Positions 17,158 to 26,086 of a stretch of DNA of 56,921 bases are shown one piece after another (the first letter of the stretch is position 1; each line of letters begins with the position of its first letter). The DNA comes from JBGTSJ01 sp041940305. GTDB taxonomy: Bacteria > Planctomycetota > Planctomycetia > Planctomycetales > Planctomycetaceae. The stretch lies in the NCBI GenBank assembly GCA_041940305.1, contig JBGTSJ010000032.1:1-56921 (forward strand), read 5' to 3'. Made by a program: the position numbers and the translations under genes. Under the pieces are notes generated by a model that did not search any database, was not told the DNA's origin, and worked only from the letters and a program-made list of their open reading frames with translations.

Positions 17158-18624
17158 ATGCGCGCAGTGATCTCGAACCGGATGTGGCGTTGCGGCGGAG
17201 CGGCGTTGGCGGCGGCAATCTCTCTCAGCGCCGTCCAGGGAGCGGAGCCAGTTGAACTCCGCTATCAATGGGAGAGCGGCGCCCGCTATGGATTTGACGT
17301 CGAAGTCACCGCAGACCACGGCGAAGCGATTGAGACGCTCCAGGGGACACCCATCCTGCAGGTGCAGTCGGCCGAAGACGGGCAGGCCCGACTGCAGTTG
17401 CTGAACAAGCAGTTGGGCTCGACCATCAAGGCCAAGAACCCGCGCACGCGAGTGCGCGCGCCGGTCATCCCGCGCATCCCGACCGATCTCGGCCGCGGCT
17501 TCAACGGTCACGAGCTGACGCTCGATGACCGGGGCCGGGTGGTCAATCAGCGCGGCGAATCTCAACTGCCGTTCGTGCTCGGGAACCTGGCCCAATTGCT
17601 GATCGAACCGTTTCCCGCCGAGGCGGCCGCCACCTGGACGAACACCGAGAGCACGACGATCCGCATCACCTCCGAGTGGCCGCCGCGGAGTCCCTTTCGC
17701 CGCGACGTCGAGCAGGAGCGGCTGAACGCGGAGGAATCGACCACGTTCACAATTACAGACGTAACCGATGACACGGTCGTCATCACGAAGGAGTACCGGC
17801 TCGCGACGGTCGAGACTGTGAAAGATCAGCCGCGCATGGAACTGACCGGCAGCGGTGAGATCACGTTCGATCGCCGCCGCCGGTTGCCGTCAGCGATGGA
17901 CTACGAGGCGAACTTCATCGTGCGGGAAGACAACCAGGAAGTGAAACATCCGCTCACGGTCAGGTTCCGGCTGCTGTCGGACGAAGAGCTGGCGGCGCAT
18001 GAAGAGCAAGTGGCGCTGGCGGCGGCGGAACGCAAAGCGCCGCCGACGGGCGAGCAGCGGGCATCGCTGCTGGAGGATCTGACGTCAGGCGATGTGGCCC
18101 GCGGGCGCAAGGCGCTCATCGACATGCAGCCGAAGGAGCCATCGGCAGATCAGGAGGATGTCGAGTTGGCGGCCGCGCTGGCCAAGTGGCTCAGCCATGA
18201 GGACCAGTCGCTGCGGCACCTGGCCGGGCAGTCGCTGGAGAAGTGGGCCACGCAGGAAGAGATTCCTGAGCTGCTGGCAGCGCTGGATGACGATGCTCAG
18301 ATCGTGGCGAACTCCGCAATGAAGGCGCTCGGACGGTTGCGCGCCTCCGAGGCCGTGGAGAGGCTGGTCGAGAATCTCTCGCAGTCGCAGTCCCGGCTGG
18401 CCGCCAGCGAAGCACTCAAGTCCATCGGCGCGGACGCGGAAGAGCAGACGCTCACTGCGCTGGATCACGCCGACTGGGTCGTGCGGCTGGAAGCCTGCCG
18501 AATTCTGCAGGAAATCGGCACCGAGAAGAGCGTGGAGGCGCTGAGGACAGTGAGCCAGGACGACGAGAATGGCCTGGTCCGGCAGGTCTCGCAGCAGGCG
18601 GCCGATGCGATTGAATCGCGGTAA
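17158..18624 (+). CDS. secreted protein with M56-ectodomain-like N-terminus and C-terminal HEAT repeats
   Basis: 488-residue protein with a signal peptide (about 1-29, ending VQGA). Residues ~30-275 resemble the extracytoplasmic C-terminal domain of the preceding M56 protease, sharing LRYxWExxARY, the DHGExxETLxGTP-type segment and LxDRGRxV. Residues ~300-488 are helical HEAT/PBS-lyase-like repeats (LAALDDDAQIVANSAMKALG, ALDHADWVVRLEACRILQEIG). It lies 71 bp after the protease and is very likely in the same BlaI-controlled transcript. It may bind the same ligand as the sensor or compete for it; that is inference. Confidence 0.75.
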   Translation: MRAVISNRMWRCGGAALAAAISLSAVQGAEPVELRYQWESGARYGFDVEVTADHGEAIETLQGTPILQVQSAEDGQARLQLLNKQLGSTIKAKNPRTRVRAPVIPRIPTDLGRGFNGHELTLDDRGRVVNQRGESQLPFVLGNLAQLLIEPFPAEAAATWTNTESTTIRITSEWPPRSPFRRDVEQERLNAEESTTFTITDVTDDTVVITKEYRLATVETVKDQPRMELTGSGEITFDRRRRLPSAMDYEANFIVREDNQEVKHPLTVRFRLLSDEELAAHEEQVALAAAERKAPPTGEQRASLLEDLTSGDVARGRKALIDMQPKEPSADQEDVELAAALAKWLSHEDQSLRHLAGQSLEKWATQEEIPELLAALDDDAQIVANSAMKALGRLRASEAVERLVENLSQSQSRLAASEALKSIGADAEEQTLTALDHADWVVRLEACRILQEIGTEKSVEALRTVSQDDENGLVRQVSQQAADAIESR

Positions 18625-18647
18625 CACGTCGCGAGCACAACCAAGTC

Positions 18648-18681
18648 AGAACCCCGGTTCCACCGAAGAAACCGGGTTTCT
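18648..18681. terminator. hairpin between convergent genes (possible bidirectional terminator)
   Basis: Arms 18648-18661 and 18668-18681 (AGAACCCCGGTTCC / GAAACCGGGTTTCT) pair with two mismatches around a 6-nt loop. It sits in the 67-bp gap between the HEAT-repeat gene and the convergent zinc-ribbon gene. No long T run follows on either strand, so termination is inferred from position and stability. Confidence 0.55.
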
Positions 18682-18691
18682 GCGCCAACTA

Positions 18692-19198
18692 TCAGCGCAT
18701 CATCGTTGCGCCGCGCCGTCCGGGGGCGGTCTCGATTGTGTGCATCTCCCCCCGGTCGAGCCAGATGAGGCGGCAGCGGCCGCACGAGTCGATGACGGCC
18801 GGGCCGGGACCGTAGTAGGGATGAGTTTCCATCCGCAGGCCGCATTCGGGGCAGGCGACAATCCGATCGAGTTCGCGGGCATCAAGCGGTGACGGATCAG
18901 CATCGGGTCCGCGGAATCGAGCGCGGCGGCGGTTCACGATGGCGGCGAAAACTTCATTCGGCAGCAGCACGCCGTGACATTCACGGCAGAACTCGACGGG
19001 CAGCTCGTCCATCAGTCCCTGCGAAAGACTGGGACCGCATTGCGGGCAGCAGCGGTCGGATGTTCCAGCCAGCGGAACAATGCGATCATCGGTCGCGAGC
19101 GGATCGGGAAGGCGATGCTGGGCGCCGCACCAGGCGCAGCGCAGCCGGCCGTGCAGGATTTGGCCGTCGACGGGTCCGCCGCATTGAGTGCAGATCAT
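18692..19198 (-). CDS. zinc-ribbon protein (zf-TFIIB-like)
   Basis: 168-residue soluble protein with four cysteine pairs: CTQCGG (about 3-6), CAWCGA (21-24), CPQCGP followed by CRECHG (51-74), and CPECGL with CGRCRLIWLDRGE near the C-terminus (about 116-152). The C-CRxxWLDRGE element is characteristic of zf-TFIIB zinc-ribbon proteins. It probably binds several zinc ions; its partner is unknown. It is convergent with the HEAT-repeat gene and divergent from the Rieske gene. Confidence 0.8.
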   Translation of the reverse strand: MICTQCGGPVDGQILHGRLRCAWCGAQHRLPDPLATDDRIVPLAGTSDRCCPQCGPSLSQGLMDELPVEFCRECHGVLLPNEVFAAIVNRRRARFRGPDADPSPLDARELDRIVACPECGLRMETHPYYGPGPAVIDSCGRCRLIWLDRGEMHTIETAPGRRGATMMR

Positions 19199-19344
19199 CG
19201 ATGTCGGGAGGATCGGACTGGATGAGCAGTAAGCCGCGCCATGAACTCAGGCGAATTGACCGGCTCTCTATGGAAACCTAGCCTACAGGTCGCGGGAATG
19301 CGGCATTCCGCCGGGGAATCCCGCTGGAGCATGGGAAGGGCGGC

Positions 19345-19674
19345 ATGTCACAGTCGGTTCGTGTGGCCTCGGTTTCCGAAGTACCTCCCGGATCGGGCCG
19401 CGAGGTGACGGTCGGGGACCGGGTGATCGCGCTGTTCAACGTGGAGGGAGAGATCCACGCGCTGGACGGGTTATGCATGCACTCCGGCGGACCCTTGGCG
19501 AAAGGGGCTCTCCGCGGAGAGGTCATCACCTGCCCCTGGCACGGCTGGCAGTTCAACGTGAAGACGGGGCGGCACTGCCTTGCTCCGCGGATTCAGCAGC
19601 CTCCGATCGCTGTCGAGGTGCGGGGGGACGAAGTCTACGTCCTGCTGGATGGGGACAAGTGTCCCGCCCCGTAA
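19345..19674 (+). CDS. Rieske [2Fe-2S] domain protein (NirD-like ferredoxin)
   Basis: 109-residue single-domain Rieske protein. The cluster ligands are visible as CMH (about 46-48) and CPWHGW (about 64-69), the CXH...CXXH pattern, with the family FNVKTGRHC segment after the second pair. It is typical of NirD or dioxygenase-type Rieske ferredoxins that pass electrons in the cytoplasm. No oxygenase or nitrite reductase is adjacent, so the electron partner is unknown. The ATG at 19345 is preceded by GGAAGGG, a good ribosome-binding site. Confidence 0.92.
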   Translation: MSQSVRVASVSEVPPGSGREVTVGDRVIALFNVEGEIHALDGLCMHSGGPLAKGALRGEVITCPWHGWQFNVKTGRHCLAPRIQQPPIAVEVRGDEVYVLLDGDKCPAP

Positions 19675-19707
19675 CGCGGGAATTTCCGGCACAACCGGAA
19701 ACGGCGT
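19673..19707 (+). terminator. hairpin directly after the Rieske gene
   Basis: Starting in the stop codon, an inner perfect stem TTTCCGG/CCGGAAA (19683-19689 with 19695-19701) and an outer AACGC/GCGTT pair (19673-19677 with 19703-19707) form one long hairpin. No T run follows. Probably a 3'-end structure. Confidence 0.4.
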
Positions 19708-19861
19708 TATGACCGGCGCGACCGGCGGTCGATAGTGATAGACAGCGGGCAGACCGCCTCGGCGGTCAGGATCGCAGCACTGCGCCCGGATTGCGATTGG
19801 ACTCGCCGGGCCGCCGCGACTGCAGGATGCACGTCTGACACCTCACGGAAGGGGGCGACCG

Positions 19862-20539
19862 GTGAACTGCCGCCATTTCGCTGCTTCGGCTTTGGCCCTT
19901 GTGCTCGTCTCGCCCACGCTCAGCCTGGGAGGCTGGCCCTTCACGCAGGATGGTCCGCGCGTCGGCAGCGAAGAGTACTACGAGATGCGCGCCGGCGAGC
20001 CGATCGGGCAGCGGCAGCGCTACCACCACGGGAAAATGTGGCCGCCGCAACCGCGTCCGGTCGGCAAGCCGCTCCCCTGGATTCACCGCTTTCACGCCAA
20101 CCACTTCTGGCCCTGGCCTTACACCGACCTCGACGTCGCCGACGTCCAGCTCGTTTCGGACATGCAGGTCCATAACGGATGGCTGAACTGCACGACGTTC
20201 CATGAGTACCATTTTGACCCGGTGACGCACACCCTGAACAGCGCGGGACTGGCGCATCTGCAGTGGATCCTGACGCATGTGCCGGTGCAGCATCGCCAGG
20301 CATATCTCGCCAGCAGCGGTCAGACGACCATCAACGACGTGCGGCTGTCGAGCATCCAGCAGTCGGTCGGCGCGCTCGCCGGAAACACCCAGGCGCTGCC
20401 GGTGGTGTTGCGTGTGGCCACGCCAACCGGGCGTCCGGCCCAGGAAGTCGACACGATCTTCAAGCAGCGTCTGGAGAACATGGACACGCCGGTGATTCCG
20501 TTCGCCGGAGCCGTCGGCGGCGGCGCGGCTCCGCAGTAG
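19862..20539 (+). CDS. secreted protein of unknown function
   Basis: 225-residue protein with a signal peptide (about 1-22, ALALVLVSPTLSLG). The mature part is rich in aromatic residues and His (NHFWPWPYTDLD around 80-91), with a C-terminal helix-strand region containing LAHLQWILTHVP. I do not recognise a named domain; spacing in the second half loosely recalls OmpA-type domains, but this is weak. The start is GTG 19862, following GGAAGGGGG. It is flanked by GC-rich hairpins and probably transcribed alone. Confidence 0.7.
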   Translation: MNCRHFAASALALVLVSPTLSLGGWPFTQDGPRVGSEEYYEMRAGEPIGQRQRYHHGKMWPPQPRPVGKPLPWIHRFHANHFWPWPYTDLDVADVQLVSDMQVHNGWLNCTTFHEYHFDPVTHTLNSAGLAHLQWILTHVPVQHRQAYLASSGQTTINDVRLSSIQQSVGALAGNTQALPVVLRVATPTGRPAQEVDTIFKQRLENMDTPVIPFAGAVGGGAAPQ

Positions 20540-20559
20540 CGGCCGGACCTGACCGGCCG
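20540..20559 (+). terminator. GC-rich hairpin after the secreted-protein gene
   Basis: CGGCCGG (20540-20546) and CCGGCCG (20553-20559) form a 7-bp perfect stem with a 6-nt loop, immediately after the stop codon. No T run, so termination is only suggested. Confidence 0.35.
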
Positions 20560-20687
20560 AACCCGAAAGTATCCGGTCAACTGGGCAGTCGCGTCGGTCC
20601 CTGCGCTCATCAAGGCGACCGCACTCAGACGTAACCGGGGATCCGGGGCGTGATTCGCCAGGACGTCGAACCTGCAGTTGCGGTGAC

Positions 20688-22067
20688 ATGTCGATGACAG
20701 GTCGAGCCCAGATCAACGAGGTTGCTCCGTTGGCGGGAGCTGAAGCCGAGGAGGATGGGCCGTCCTTCATCGAACCTCGGACAGGAGGCGTCCGGCCCCC
20801 TGCTCCGCCGCGAGCGCTGCGCGAGGCGGGTTTGACGGTCGGTCAACTCGCCGACCTTGGGCTCAAGCTGCTCTATCTGCACGGAGGCCTGACCGGCTTC
20901 GAGATTGCCCGCGAGCTGCGGTTGCCGTTCGGACTGATCGATGAAGCGCTCGGCTTCCTCAAGGAGCAGCGGTGCGTCGAGGTAACGACCGGCGAGATGC
21001 TGGGGCGCGTATCACAACGGTTCGTGCTGACCGAGCTGGGACGGCTGCGGGCGCGCGACGTCTTCGAGCAGTGCCGCTACGTGGGGCCGGCACCGGTATC
21101 GCTGGACGCCTACCGCGAGCAATGCAGCCGCCAGACGGTCATCGGGCTCCCATGCAGCGCCGATGCGTTGCGCCGGGCGTTCGACGGCCTGGTGCTGCGG
21201 GCCGGACTCATCGAAGAACTGGGGCCTGCGGTGTGCAGCGGTCGGTCGGTGTTTCTGTCCGGTCCGCCGGGGAACGGAAAGACCGCCATCGCGCGGAGGA
21301 TCGGCGCCTACCTGACGGAGCATGGCGGCGAGATCTATGTGCCGTATGCGCTGCATGTCGATCACTCGGTGGTGACCGTGTTTGATCCGGCCGTGCACCG
21401 CTCGACGGACGGGGACGACGGGGAGCGCGGCGTGGCTGGCGAGGAAGACTCGGACCATGACCGCCGCTGGCGACGCATCCGCCGGCCGGTCATCGTCACT
21501 GGCGGGGAGCTGACGCTGGCGATGCTCGACCTGCGCCACAATGACTCGGGGCGCTACTACACCGCTCCGCTGCACATCAAGGCGAACGGCGGAGTCTTCC
21601 TGATCGACGACTTCGGCCGGCAGGTGATCGGTCCGCGGGAACTGTTGAACCGGTGGATTCTGCCGCTGGAGGAGCGGGCGGACTTTCTGACCCTGGCCAG
21701 CGGACGGAAGGTCTGCGTGCCCTTCGAGCAGCTCATCATTTTCTCCACGAACCTGCCGGTGGATTCGCTGGTGGACGAAGCATTTTTGCGGCGGATCCGG
21801 CACAAAATCGTGGTGGGACCGCCGTCGCGGGAGGACTTTCGGGCGATCTTTTCACGGCGTTGTGACGCCGCGGGACTGCCGTTTGAGGAGGGGGCCGTCG
21901 AGTACCTGTTTGAGAAGCACTACAACCGGGACAGATTGCCCAGATCGAGCGACCCGCGAGATTTACTGGACGTGGCCGGCGCGATCTGCCGATTCAGGGG
22001 AGAGCGGCCGCATCTCAGTCAGGACGTGCTGGTGGAGGCTGCGCAGCGGTTCTTCTGCCAGGTGTGA
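20688..22067 (+). CDS. AAA-type ATPase with N-terminal winged-helix-like domain
   Basis: 459-residue cytoplasmic ATPase. The N-terminal third (about 45-140) looks like a winged helix (GFEIARELRLPFGLIDEALGFL...RFVLTELG). The AAA module has Walker A GPPGNGKT (about 192-199), Walker B VFLIDDFG (about 304-311), then a sensor region (IIFSTNLP) and an arginine-rich RRIRHKI segment. An acidic insertion (DGDDGERGVAGEEDSD) separates Walker A from Walker B. It precedes a TPR lipoprotein by about 90 bp; such ATPases in planctomycetes often sit near pilus/secretion genes, but none is present here. Substrate unknown. Confidence 0.8.
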   Translation: MSMTGRAQINEVAPLAGAEAEEDGPSFIEPRTGGVRPPAPPRALREAGLTVGQLADLGLKLLYLHGGLTGFEIARELRLPFGLIDEALGFLKEQRCVEVTTGEMLGRVSQRFVLTELGRLRARDVFEQCRYVGPAPVSLDAYREQCSRQTVIGLPCSADALRRAFDGLVLRAGLIEELGPAVCSGRSVFLSGPPGNGKTAIARRIGAYLTEHGGEIYVPYALHVDHSVVTVFDPAVHRSTDGDDGERGVAGEEDSDHDRRWRRIRRPVIVTGGELTLAMLDLRHNDSGRYYTAPLHIKANGGVFLIDDFGRQVIGPRELLNRWILPLEERADFLTLASGRKVCVPFEQLIIFSTNLPVDSLVDEAFLRRIRHKIVVGPPSREDFRAIFSRRCDAAGLPFEEGAVEYLFEKHYNRDRLPRSSDPRDLLDVAGAICRFRGERPHLSQDVLVEAAQRFFCQV

Positions 22068-22159
22068 CCCGGCACAGACCGGATGGAGCTCCAGGTTCGG
22101 TTCGTTCGACGATCTGCGGATCCGGAGATCCGCACTACGGCGCGGCAAGGGAGTGCCCG

Positions 22160-23044
22160 ATGAAGTATTGGCGTACGATCTCAATGGGGCTGGCGGTGGG
22201 GGCCGGTCTGGCCCTGAGTTCCGGCTGCCGCACGACGGCGGAGAATGGCCTATCGGACAGCTCCTCCCGCTCCTTGTGGCGTCCGAAGTTTCTCAATGCC
22301 TCGGCGTCCCAGGTTCCCGAACAGGTGCCGGACGAGCCGCTTCCGTCGCTGAAGGACACCACCGATATCAGCCTGGCGTACGCGCGCTGGATGGAGGACG
22401 TCGGCAATCTGGTTGAGGCGCGGCGGAAGTACACGGAAGTAACCGACGCAAAGCCCAAGAACATCGAAGCGATCCTGGGACTGGCGCGGGTCGACCAGTT
22501 GTCGGGGCGCCCTCACGAGGCCGAGCAGGGGTTCTTGAAAGCCCTCAAACTGGATGAAAACTCGGCGGTGGCGATGCACGCCCTGGGACAGTTCTACGCG
22601 TCTCAAGATCGCTGGACCGAGGCAGTGACGCAGTTGAATAAGGCGATGCTCTCGGCCCCGACGGAGAAGAAGTACCGCTACGACCTGGCTGTCGCGATGG
22701 TGCACACGGGAGACGTGAATGCGGCACTGCCCCACTTTGTGCGGACGGTCGGAGACGCGGAAGCCCACTACAATGTCGGGCTGATCCTGCATGAGGAAGG
22801 AAAGCTGCGCGAGGCCGAATCCCAGATGCTGCTGGCGGTCACCAAGAAACCGCAGCTCCACGAAGCGCAGTACTGGCTGGATGAAATCCGCCGCGAGCAG
22901 GAGGCCGTGCTGGCGTCGCATACGACCAGCACGGAGAGCGCACCGCGCGTCTCTCCCGCCGGCGCGCCTCAGTCCCCCGCGGCTTCTGGCGGGCACTCGG
23001 CCCACCAGCAGCAGATGCAGAACCAGCGCGCCGTCCAGTGGTAG
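22160..23044 (+). CDS. TPR-repeat lipoprotein
   Basis: 294-residue protein. The N-terminus MKYWRTISMGLAVGAGLALS leads to SSGC, a lipobox with the acylated Cys at about 23. At least four tetratricopeptide units follow (about 78-235: WMEDVGNLVEARRKYTEV, LGLARVDQLSGRPHEAEQGF, LGQFYASQDRWTEAVTQL, LILHEEGKLREAESQM). A Ser/Ala/Pro/Gln-rich tail ends it. It is probably an envelope scaffold protein similar to pilotin/Tad-type TPR lipoproteins. ATG 22160 with AAGGGAG upstream is preferred to the open frame from 22064. Likely co-transcribed with the ATPase. Confidence 0.85.
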   Translation: MKYWRTISMGLAVGAGLALSSGCRTTAENGLSDSSSRSLWRPKFLNASASQVPEQVPDEPLPSLKDTTDISLAYARWMEDVGNLVEARRKYTEVTDAKPKNIEAILGLARVDQLSGRPHEAEQGFLKALKLDENSAVAMHALGQFYASQDRWTEAVTQLNKAMLSAPTEKKYRYDLAVAMVHTGDVNAALPHFVRTVGDAEAHYNVGLILHEEGKLREAESQMLLAVTKKPQLHEAQYWLDEIRREQEAVLASHTTSTESAPRVSPAGAPQSPAASGGHSAHQQQMQNQRAVQW

Positions 23045-23103
23045 ACGCACTGCTGGTTCGCTGAGCTGATGCATGCCGCCCCGCCGTGCTCTACGATGGC
23101 CGC

Positions 23104-24099
23104 ATGACAGCGCGCGTGACATCTGATCCCGGTGAGGCGGCGCGCGTGCTGCGCGACGGAGGACTGGTCGCGTTTCCAACCGAAACCGTCTACGGCCTGG
23201 GAGCCGATGCGTTCAACGCGCAGGCTGTCGCCCGCGTGTTCGAGGTGAAAGGTCGGCCTGCATTCGATCCGCTGATCGTGCATGTCGCCAGGCGGGACCA
23301 GATTGGTCGCGTCGCCTCCGGATTCCCGGCCATCGCAGCGCGACTCGCGGAGCGGTTCTGGCCGGGACCCCTGACGCTGGTGGTTCCGAAGACTCCCGCC
23401 GTTCCGGATCTGGTTACGGCCGGACTGCCCACGGTCGGCGTGCGGATTTCGGATCACTCGCTCGCCCTGGAAATGCTGGCGGACGCCGGCTGCCCGGTCG
23501 CGGCGCCCAGCGCCAATCTGTTTGGACGAACAAGCCCCACCACGGCCGGGCACGTGCTGGAGCAACTTGGCGACCGGATCGACCTCATCCTCGACGGCGG
23601 ACCCTGCCGCGTCGGTCTCGAATCCACCGTCCTGCAACTGACCGAAACTCAGCCCTCGGTGTTGAGGTTCGGAGGCGTTCCCATTGAATCGCTCGAGCAG
23701 GTCATCGGCCCGGTTCGCATTGCCGCGGATGACGCGGAGGAGGCCGCGCCCCACGCCTCGCCCGGTCGATTGACGCAGCACTACGCGCCGGCGTGTGAGA
23801 TGCTGCTGGTCGAAGACTGGAGCCGGGCACCGTCAGGGCCGGAAGTTGGGGTCCTCGCGTTTTCATCGCCGCCGCGCAACGAACACTACGCGGCGGTCGA
23901 GGTGCTGTCCCCATCGGGCGACCTGCGCGAGGCCGCCGCCAATCTATTCGCGGCCATGCGGCGCCTGGACAAATCCGGAGCGAGGCTCATTGTGGGCGAA
24001 CTGGCGCCGGAGCGGGACCTGGGCCGCGCCATCAACGACCGGCTGCGCCGTGCCGCCGCCCGCCCTTGCAGTCCGGACTTCCAGGGGGGGCCGCCATGA
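23104..24099 (+). CDS. sua5: L-threonylcarbamoyladenylate synthase (Sua5/TsaC family)
   Basis: 331-residue enzyme making threonylcarbamoyl-AMP from Thr, bicarbonate and ATP for the t6A37 modification of ANN-decoding tRNAs. The YrdC catalytic domain (1-~200) shows FPTETVYGLGADA, KGRPAFDPLIVH and APSANLFGRTSPT; the ~330-residue length with a C-terminal Sua5 domain (about 225-325) marks the long Sua5 form rather than the short TsaC. ATG 23104 is chosen. It converges with trmH, another tRNA-modification gene. Confidence 0.94.
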   Translation: MTARVTSDPGEAARVLRDGGLVAFPTETVYGLGADAFNAQAVARVFEVKGRPAFDPLIVHVARRDQIGRVASGFPAIAARLAERFWPGPLTLVVPKTPAVPDLVTAGLPTVGVRISDHSLALEMLADAGCPVAAPSANLFGRTSPTTAGHVLEQLGDRIDLILDGGPCRVGLESTVLQLTETQPSVLRFGGVPIESLEQVIGPVRIAADDAEEAAPHASPGRLTQHYAPACEMLLVEDWSRAPSGPEVGVLAFSSPPRNEHYAAVEVLSPSGDLREAAANLFAAMRRLDKSGARLIVGELAPERDLGRAINDRLRRAAARPCSPDFQGGPP

Positions 24100-24130
24100 C
24101 GGCATTCGAAGGTCGCCGTACATACCTGTT

Positions 24131-24835
24131 CTACACATTCCCCGACCCGGCGGCGCCGGACTTACGCATCTCATAGTACCGACGCTCGATCTGCTCGACG
24201 TTGGGAACGCTGATCCGGGTCCAGTGAAACCGCAGTTCCTCGATCTCCTCCGCGGAGAGCCGCCAGTCGGCCTCCGAGTGCCGCAACCGCGTCGTCAGCG
24301 CGTGCAGGCAGAGCGCTGCAGCCACGGACACGTTGAAGCTCTGCACGAACCCGTGCATCGGGATGCCGACCCTGATATCGGCATCGTTCAGCATCGCGGG
24401 GGTAACGCCGTCCTTCTCCGTGCCAAACACGATCGCCACCGGATGTGCGAGATCGATCTCCTCCGGCGGCGAGGCACCTGAGTCCAGCGTCGTCACCGCG
24501 ATCCGATATCCCCGCGACCGCAGGGCATCGATGCAGACCCGCCGCGGGTCGGGCGCCTCCTGGTAACGGTGCACCGTCACCCATTGCTGCGACCCCAGCG
24601 CCGTCTCCGGCTGCGGTTCGTACGGATGACTCACCTCAATCACGTGCACATCCTGCACTCCGAACGCGTCGCAGCTGCGCGCAATGGCGCCGATGTTGTG
24701 CGCATCGTACAGGTCCTCCAATACGACGGTGATCCACCGCGTGCGATGGGCGAGCACCTGTTCGAAGCGACGTAGACGCCTCGGCGTAAGAAACGACTGC
24801 AGATAGTCCCGCAGGCGCCGGTCGTCGTCGGTCAT
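24131..24835 (-). CDS. trmH: tRNA (guanosine-2'-O-)-methyltransferase TrmH
   Basis: 235-residue SPOUT-class methyltransferase that methylates the 2'-OH of G18 in tRNA using SAM. The N-terminal helical part (RRLRDYLQSFLTPRRLRRFEQVL) is the TrmH-specific extension. The catalytic motifs are EDLYDAHNIGAIARSCDAFG (motif 1), VAIVFGTEKDGVT (motif 2) and IPMHGFVQSFNVSVAAA (motif 3, the SAM-binding knot). ATG 24835 is chosen over the open upstream frame. It is convergent with sua5, leaving 31 bp between them. Confidence 0.93.
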   Translation of the reverse strand: MTDDDRRLRDYLQSFLTPRRLRRFEQVLAHRTRWITVVLEDLYDAHNIGAIARSCDAFGVQDVHVIEVSHPYEPQPETALGSQQWVTVHRYQEAPDPRRVCIDALRSRGYRIAVTTLDSGASPPEEIDLAHPVAIVFGTEKDGVTPAMLNDADIRVGIPMHGFVQSFNVSVAAALCLHALTTRLRHSEADWRLSAEEIEELRFHWTRISVPNVEQIERRYYEMRKSGAAGSGNV

Positions 24836-24908
24836 GCGTCCGGAGGTCGTGTGCGTCCGATGACTGATCCCCTGCGCCAGCGGCCGCAGCGGGGATGATT
24901 CCGTCATA

Positions 24909-26057
24909 CTACAGTGCCGAGGCGATTGTGTTGGAGAGGCGGGTCAGGAGCGGCCCCGATCCGAGTTCGAGAGGCTGCGAAGACAAGATTACGGCGGCGG
25001 CCTCACGATCGGGATCGATCCAAAACAGGGTCCCCGTCGCCCCCCAGTGTCCGACGGCCGCTGGACTCAGCACATCGCTGAAGCACGAGTTGTGCGCGAG
25101 CCAATTGAGCCGCCAGCCGAAGCCCCAGCCGCGCGTCCGGCGATCGGATTCCGGAACGTCGTGAAACGCGTCGAGCTGATTCGTGGTGGCCGCCAGTACG
25201 GAGGCCGGCGAGAGCAGTCGCTCTCCGGCGGACTGTCCCTGCCGCAGCATCATCCGGCAGAAGACGAGCAGGTCGTGAACGGTGGAGACCATGCCGCCCC
25301 AGGGCGCCCCGAGTGATCTCCAGTACCGGCTGTTCCAGTTCCATTCGTCGCCGCCCGCCTGCTCGGGAGGCAGCCTGACGGGTTCGATGCGTTCCGCCAG
25401 CGGATCATCGGCTTCCAGTCCCAGCCGCGTGTCGCGCATGTCCAGCGGATCGAACAGCTCACGCTGCACAAACTCGCTGCAGGGGCTGCCGCTCACTCGG
25501 TGAATGATGTCTCCCAGCAGCGCGAAGCCCATGCTCTGGTACTGCACGCCGCGGCCCGGGGGGAAATCCAGCGTGACGCCGCACGTCCCCGCGACAAAAC
25601 GCTCCAGGGGCGACTGCGCAACACGGAGCGGCCGGTTGTTCGGGAGCATGTCCGGCAGCCCGGACGTGTGCGTGAGCAGATGCCGGATCGTGATTGCGCG
25701 GCGGTCGGCCCCTGAGAATTCGGGGATGATCTCCGACACGCGGTCGTTCAGGCTCAGCAGCCCCCGCTCAACCAGCAGCAGCGACGCCATCGCCACGACG
25801 GGCTTGGTCAGCGATGCGATCAGGAACACCGGATTCTCGGCGCGCTCCGCGCGAGAACTCGCATCGGAACTGCTGCGGAACGTATGCACCCCGGTCGTGC
25901 GGCTCTGACGCACGACTCCCAGAGAAAGGCACGGAATCCCGCCGCCCGTGCAGGCCCGGTCGGCGGCGTCGAGGACGGTCTTCCACCGGTCCGGATGGAC
26001 GACGCGTCCGGTGCGCCGACGAAGCTCGAAGAGGCGGCCGCCGGTCGGTCGCTGCAT
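24909..26057 (-). CDS. serine hydrolase, beta-lactamase class C / DD-peptidase-like
   Basis: 382-residue protein of the beta-lactamase (PF00144) superfamily. SLTK at residues 82-85 is the active-site SxxK; the second motif is Tyr173-Gln-Ser175 rather than the usual YxN; GHWG near the C-terminus (about 355) stands for the KTG/HxG element. No signal peptide is visible, so it is more likely a cytoplasmic esterase or amidase-like enzyme than a secreted beta-lactamase. It lies between trmH and a STAS gene on the same strand, 29 bp after the latter. Confidence 0.85.
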   Translation of the reverse strand: MQRPTGGRLFELRRRTGRVVHPDRWKTVLDAADRACTGGGIPCLSLGVVRQSRTTGVHTFRSSSDASSRAERAENPVFLIASLTKPVVAMASLLLVERGLLSLNDRVSEIIPEFSGADRRAITIRHLLTHTSGLPDMLPNNRPLRVAQSPLERFVAGTCGVTLDFPPGRGVQYQSMGFALLGDIIHRVSGSPCSEFVQRELFDPLDMRDTRLGLEADDPLAERIEPVRLPPEQAGGDEWNWNSRYWRSLGAPWGGMVSTVHDLLVFCRMMLRQGQSAGERLLSPASVLAATTNQLDAFHDVPESDRRTRGWGFGWRLNWLAHNSCFSDVLSPAAVGHWGATGTLFWIDPDREAAAVILSSQPLELGSGPLLTRLSNTIASAL

Positions 26058-26086
26058 GGCGAGGAACCCGGATCGTCAGTGGTCCG

